A DNA stretch of 6,155 nucleotides, taken from NCBI GenBank assembly GCA_012521525.1, contig JAAYMG010000058.1, forward strand, positions 1 through 6,155, given 5' to 3'. This document shows, piece by piece, positions 5,167 to 6,155 of this stretch (its first letter is position 1; each line of letters starts with the position of its first letter). The notes below the pieces were generated by a model, which had not been told where the DNA came from, ran no database searches, and saw only the letters and a list, made by a program, of their open reading frames with translations. Source of the DNA: Clostridiales bacterium (GTDB taxonomy: Bacteria; Bacillota; Clostridia; Oscillospirales; JAAYOS01). A program made the position numbers and the translations under genes.

Positions 5167-6155
5167 CTATTCCATGATGCTTTTGGTTATCTCCAGGTTT
5201 ACCTCAAGCGCCTCTCCCTTCTTCAGCTCGATATGGCCTGAGGAGTAGAGCCCGTTGTCGATCGTCAGCAATACTTTATCCACATGGTAGTACTGGCCGA
5301 AAGTGTTGGCTATGCTCTGCAGCATCGCAGATTCGTAGCCCGCCCCGGCGTTCATCTCTGTCAGGTAATCCTTGCTCAGGTCGACATAGACCATGCCGTC
5401 CTTATTGAGATAGAGGCTGTTTATCTTCGTGTTCTCGCTGAAAACTTTGGCCGCCTTGTCACCGCAGTCATTATATGCCTCTTTGTATTCCCTCTCAAGT
5501 TTCATCCTTGTTATATCGTTGGTATGGAAAGCCACCTCTTTTGACACATAATAAAGAAGTGACGGATCTTCGATGCTCGGAAAATAAAAGTTCACCGACT
5601 GCACGAACGGGACGTCCTTCTCTATTTTGCTGAGCGTCGACGTTACCTCTGTCCCCTCACTCTTGAATACCCTTTTGACAAGCCCGACATTTTCCGCGTA
5701 ATAATCATAGTTCGTCCCGTATTTGCCTTCCGTTGCTACTTCTATGGCTTTGAAATCCCCAAGGGGCGTACTGACTTCCGCGTCGATATCCGTTATCTTT
5801 CTCGTGCTGCCGTCACTCAAAGTCCATGAATTTCCTTCCGCAAGCGGAGCCTTCAGCAGTATCTCCCCGGCCTCTCCTTCCGCATTCAGGAGGTTTTCCC
5901 TGAAGTAGACCTCACCCCTGAACAGTCTTTGCACGATGGCGCCGTCATTTATTTCGATCACGCTTACCGATTGAGTGCCGCCGTTGTCGATTCTTTGCTG
6001 GATCCTGTTGTCCCCGGTATAATCAGTATAGACATTGAAAAACGCGAATTCATTGCCCTCCCCCTCATACACAAGGCGGGTGTCGGTGTATATCGGATAG
6101 AATGATTTCAGCAACTTCACCGTGTCAGGTTCATTATCAGAACCGACCGGTTCCC
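5167..6155 (-). CDS. GerMN-domain protein, probable lipoprotein (5' end outside window)
   Basis: The frame stays open to the right edge, so the true start is not visible. The GTG at 6120 is internal, since 11 codons (E-P-V-G-S-D-N-E-P-D-T) continue before it. That acidic, Pro/Ser-rich lead-in resembles the linker after a lipoprotein signal, but no signal peptide can be seen. The middle part is beta-rich and resembles extracytoplasmic beta-sheet domains without a diagnostic motif I can name. The last 150 residues form a GerMN domain: F-V-Q-S-V-N-F-Y-F-P-S, then L-L-Y-Y-V, an R-M-K-L-E helix, I-N-S-L-Y-L-N-K-D-G-M-V-Y-V-D-L-S-K-D-Y, a helix ending A-M-L-Q-S-I-A-N-T-F, and V-D-K-V-L-L-T-I-D-N-G before a G-H-I-E-L. 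GerM-type domains occur in spore germination and sporulation envelope proteins of Firmicutes, so an envelope or spore role is likely, the exact one unknown. It is transcribed towards the DUF362 gene but separated from it by a hairpin and promoter. Confidence 0.85.
   Translation of the reverse strand, partial: EPVGSDNEPDTVKLLKSFYPIYTDTRLVYEGEGNEFAFFNVYTDYTGDNRIQQRIDNGGTQSVSVIEINDGAIVQRLFRGEVYFRENLLNAEGEAGEILLKAPLAEGNSWTLSDGSTRKITDIDAEVSTPLGDFKAIEVATEGKYGTNYDYYAENVGLVKRVFKSEGTEVTSTLSKIEKDVPFVQSVNFYFPSIEDPSLLYYVSKEVAFHTNDITRMKLEREYKEAYNDCGDKAAKVFSENTKINSLYLNKDGMVYVDLSKDYLTEMNAGAGYESAMLQSIANTFGQYYHVDKVLLTIDNGLYSSGHIELKKGEALEVNLEITKSIME

Overview
The window reads as chromosomal DNA of a low- to mid-GC, anaerobic, probably spore-forming Firmicute (class Clostridia). 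The evidence is AGGAGG-type ribosome binding sites on most genes, a GerMN-domain (spore germination type) protein, a DUF438/hemerythrin/PAS protein paired with a DUF1858 protein, and a two-cluster ferredoxin-like DUF362 protein. These families are typical of anaerobic Clostridia. No transposase, integrase, CRISPR array or phage gene is visible.

Layout from left to right. The window opens inside the ligand-binding half of a LacI/GalR-type transcriptional regulator (+). A 206-bp gap follows, holding a tRNA-like fragment and a strong promoter, then a complete tRNA-Arg(ACG) with encoded CCA and a hairpin terminator directly abutting it. Next comes a complete HAD-family phosphatase of the phosphoglycolate phosphatase (Gph) type (+). 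About 350 bp of non-coding DNA with repeats and hairpins separates it from the convergent minus-strand pair DUF1858 then DUF438-hemerythrin-PAS. A minus-strand DUF362 4Fe-4S protein follows, with its own promoter and terminator. A 297-bp gap carries a hairpin and a decayed-looking coding stretch. The window ends in a minus-strand GerMN-domain protein that runs off the right edge.

How the genes relate. The only clear operon is DUF1858-DUF438 (15-nt gap, strong SD). From its domains it is best read as a cytoplasmic redox or oxygen/iron sensing module, but that is inference. DUF362 is a separate iron-sulfur unit. The regulator, tRNA, phosphatase and germination protein look like unrelated housekeeping neighbours. 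I see no convincing new multi-gene system. The points most worth a second look are a 19-nt near-identical element upstream of both the phosphatase and the DUF362 gene (its 10-nt core also lies upstream of DUF1858), a tRNA-Arg-like fragment about 180 bp before the real tRNA, short imperfect repeats bracketing the tRNA-phosphatase block, and the coding remnant downstream of the GerMN gene.
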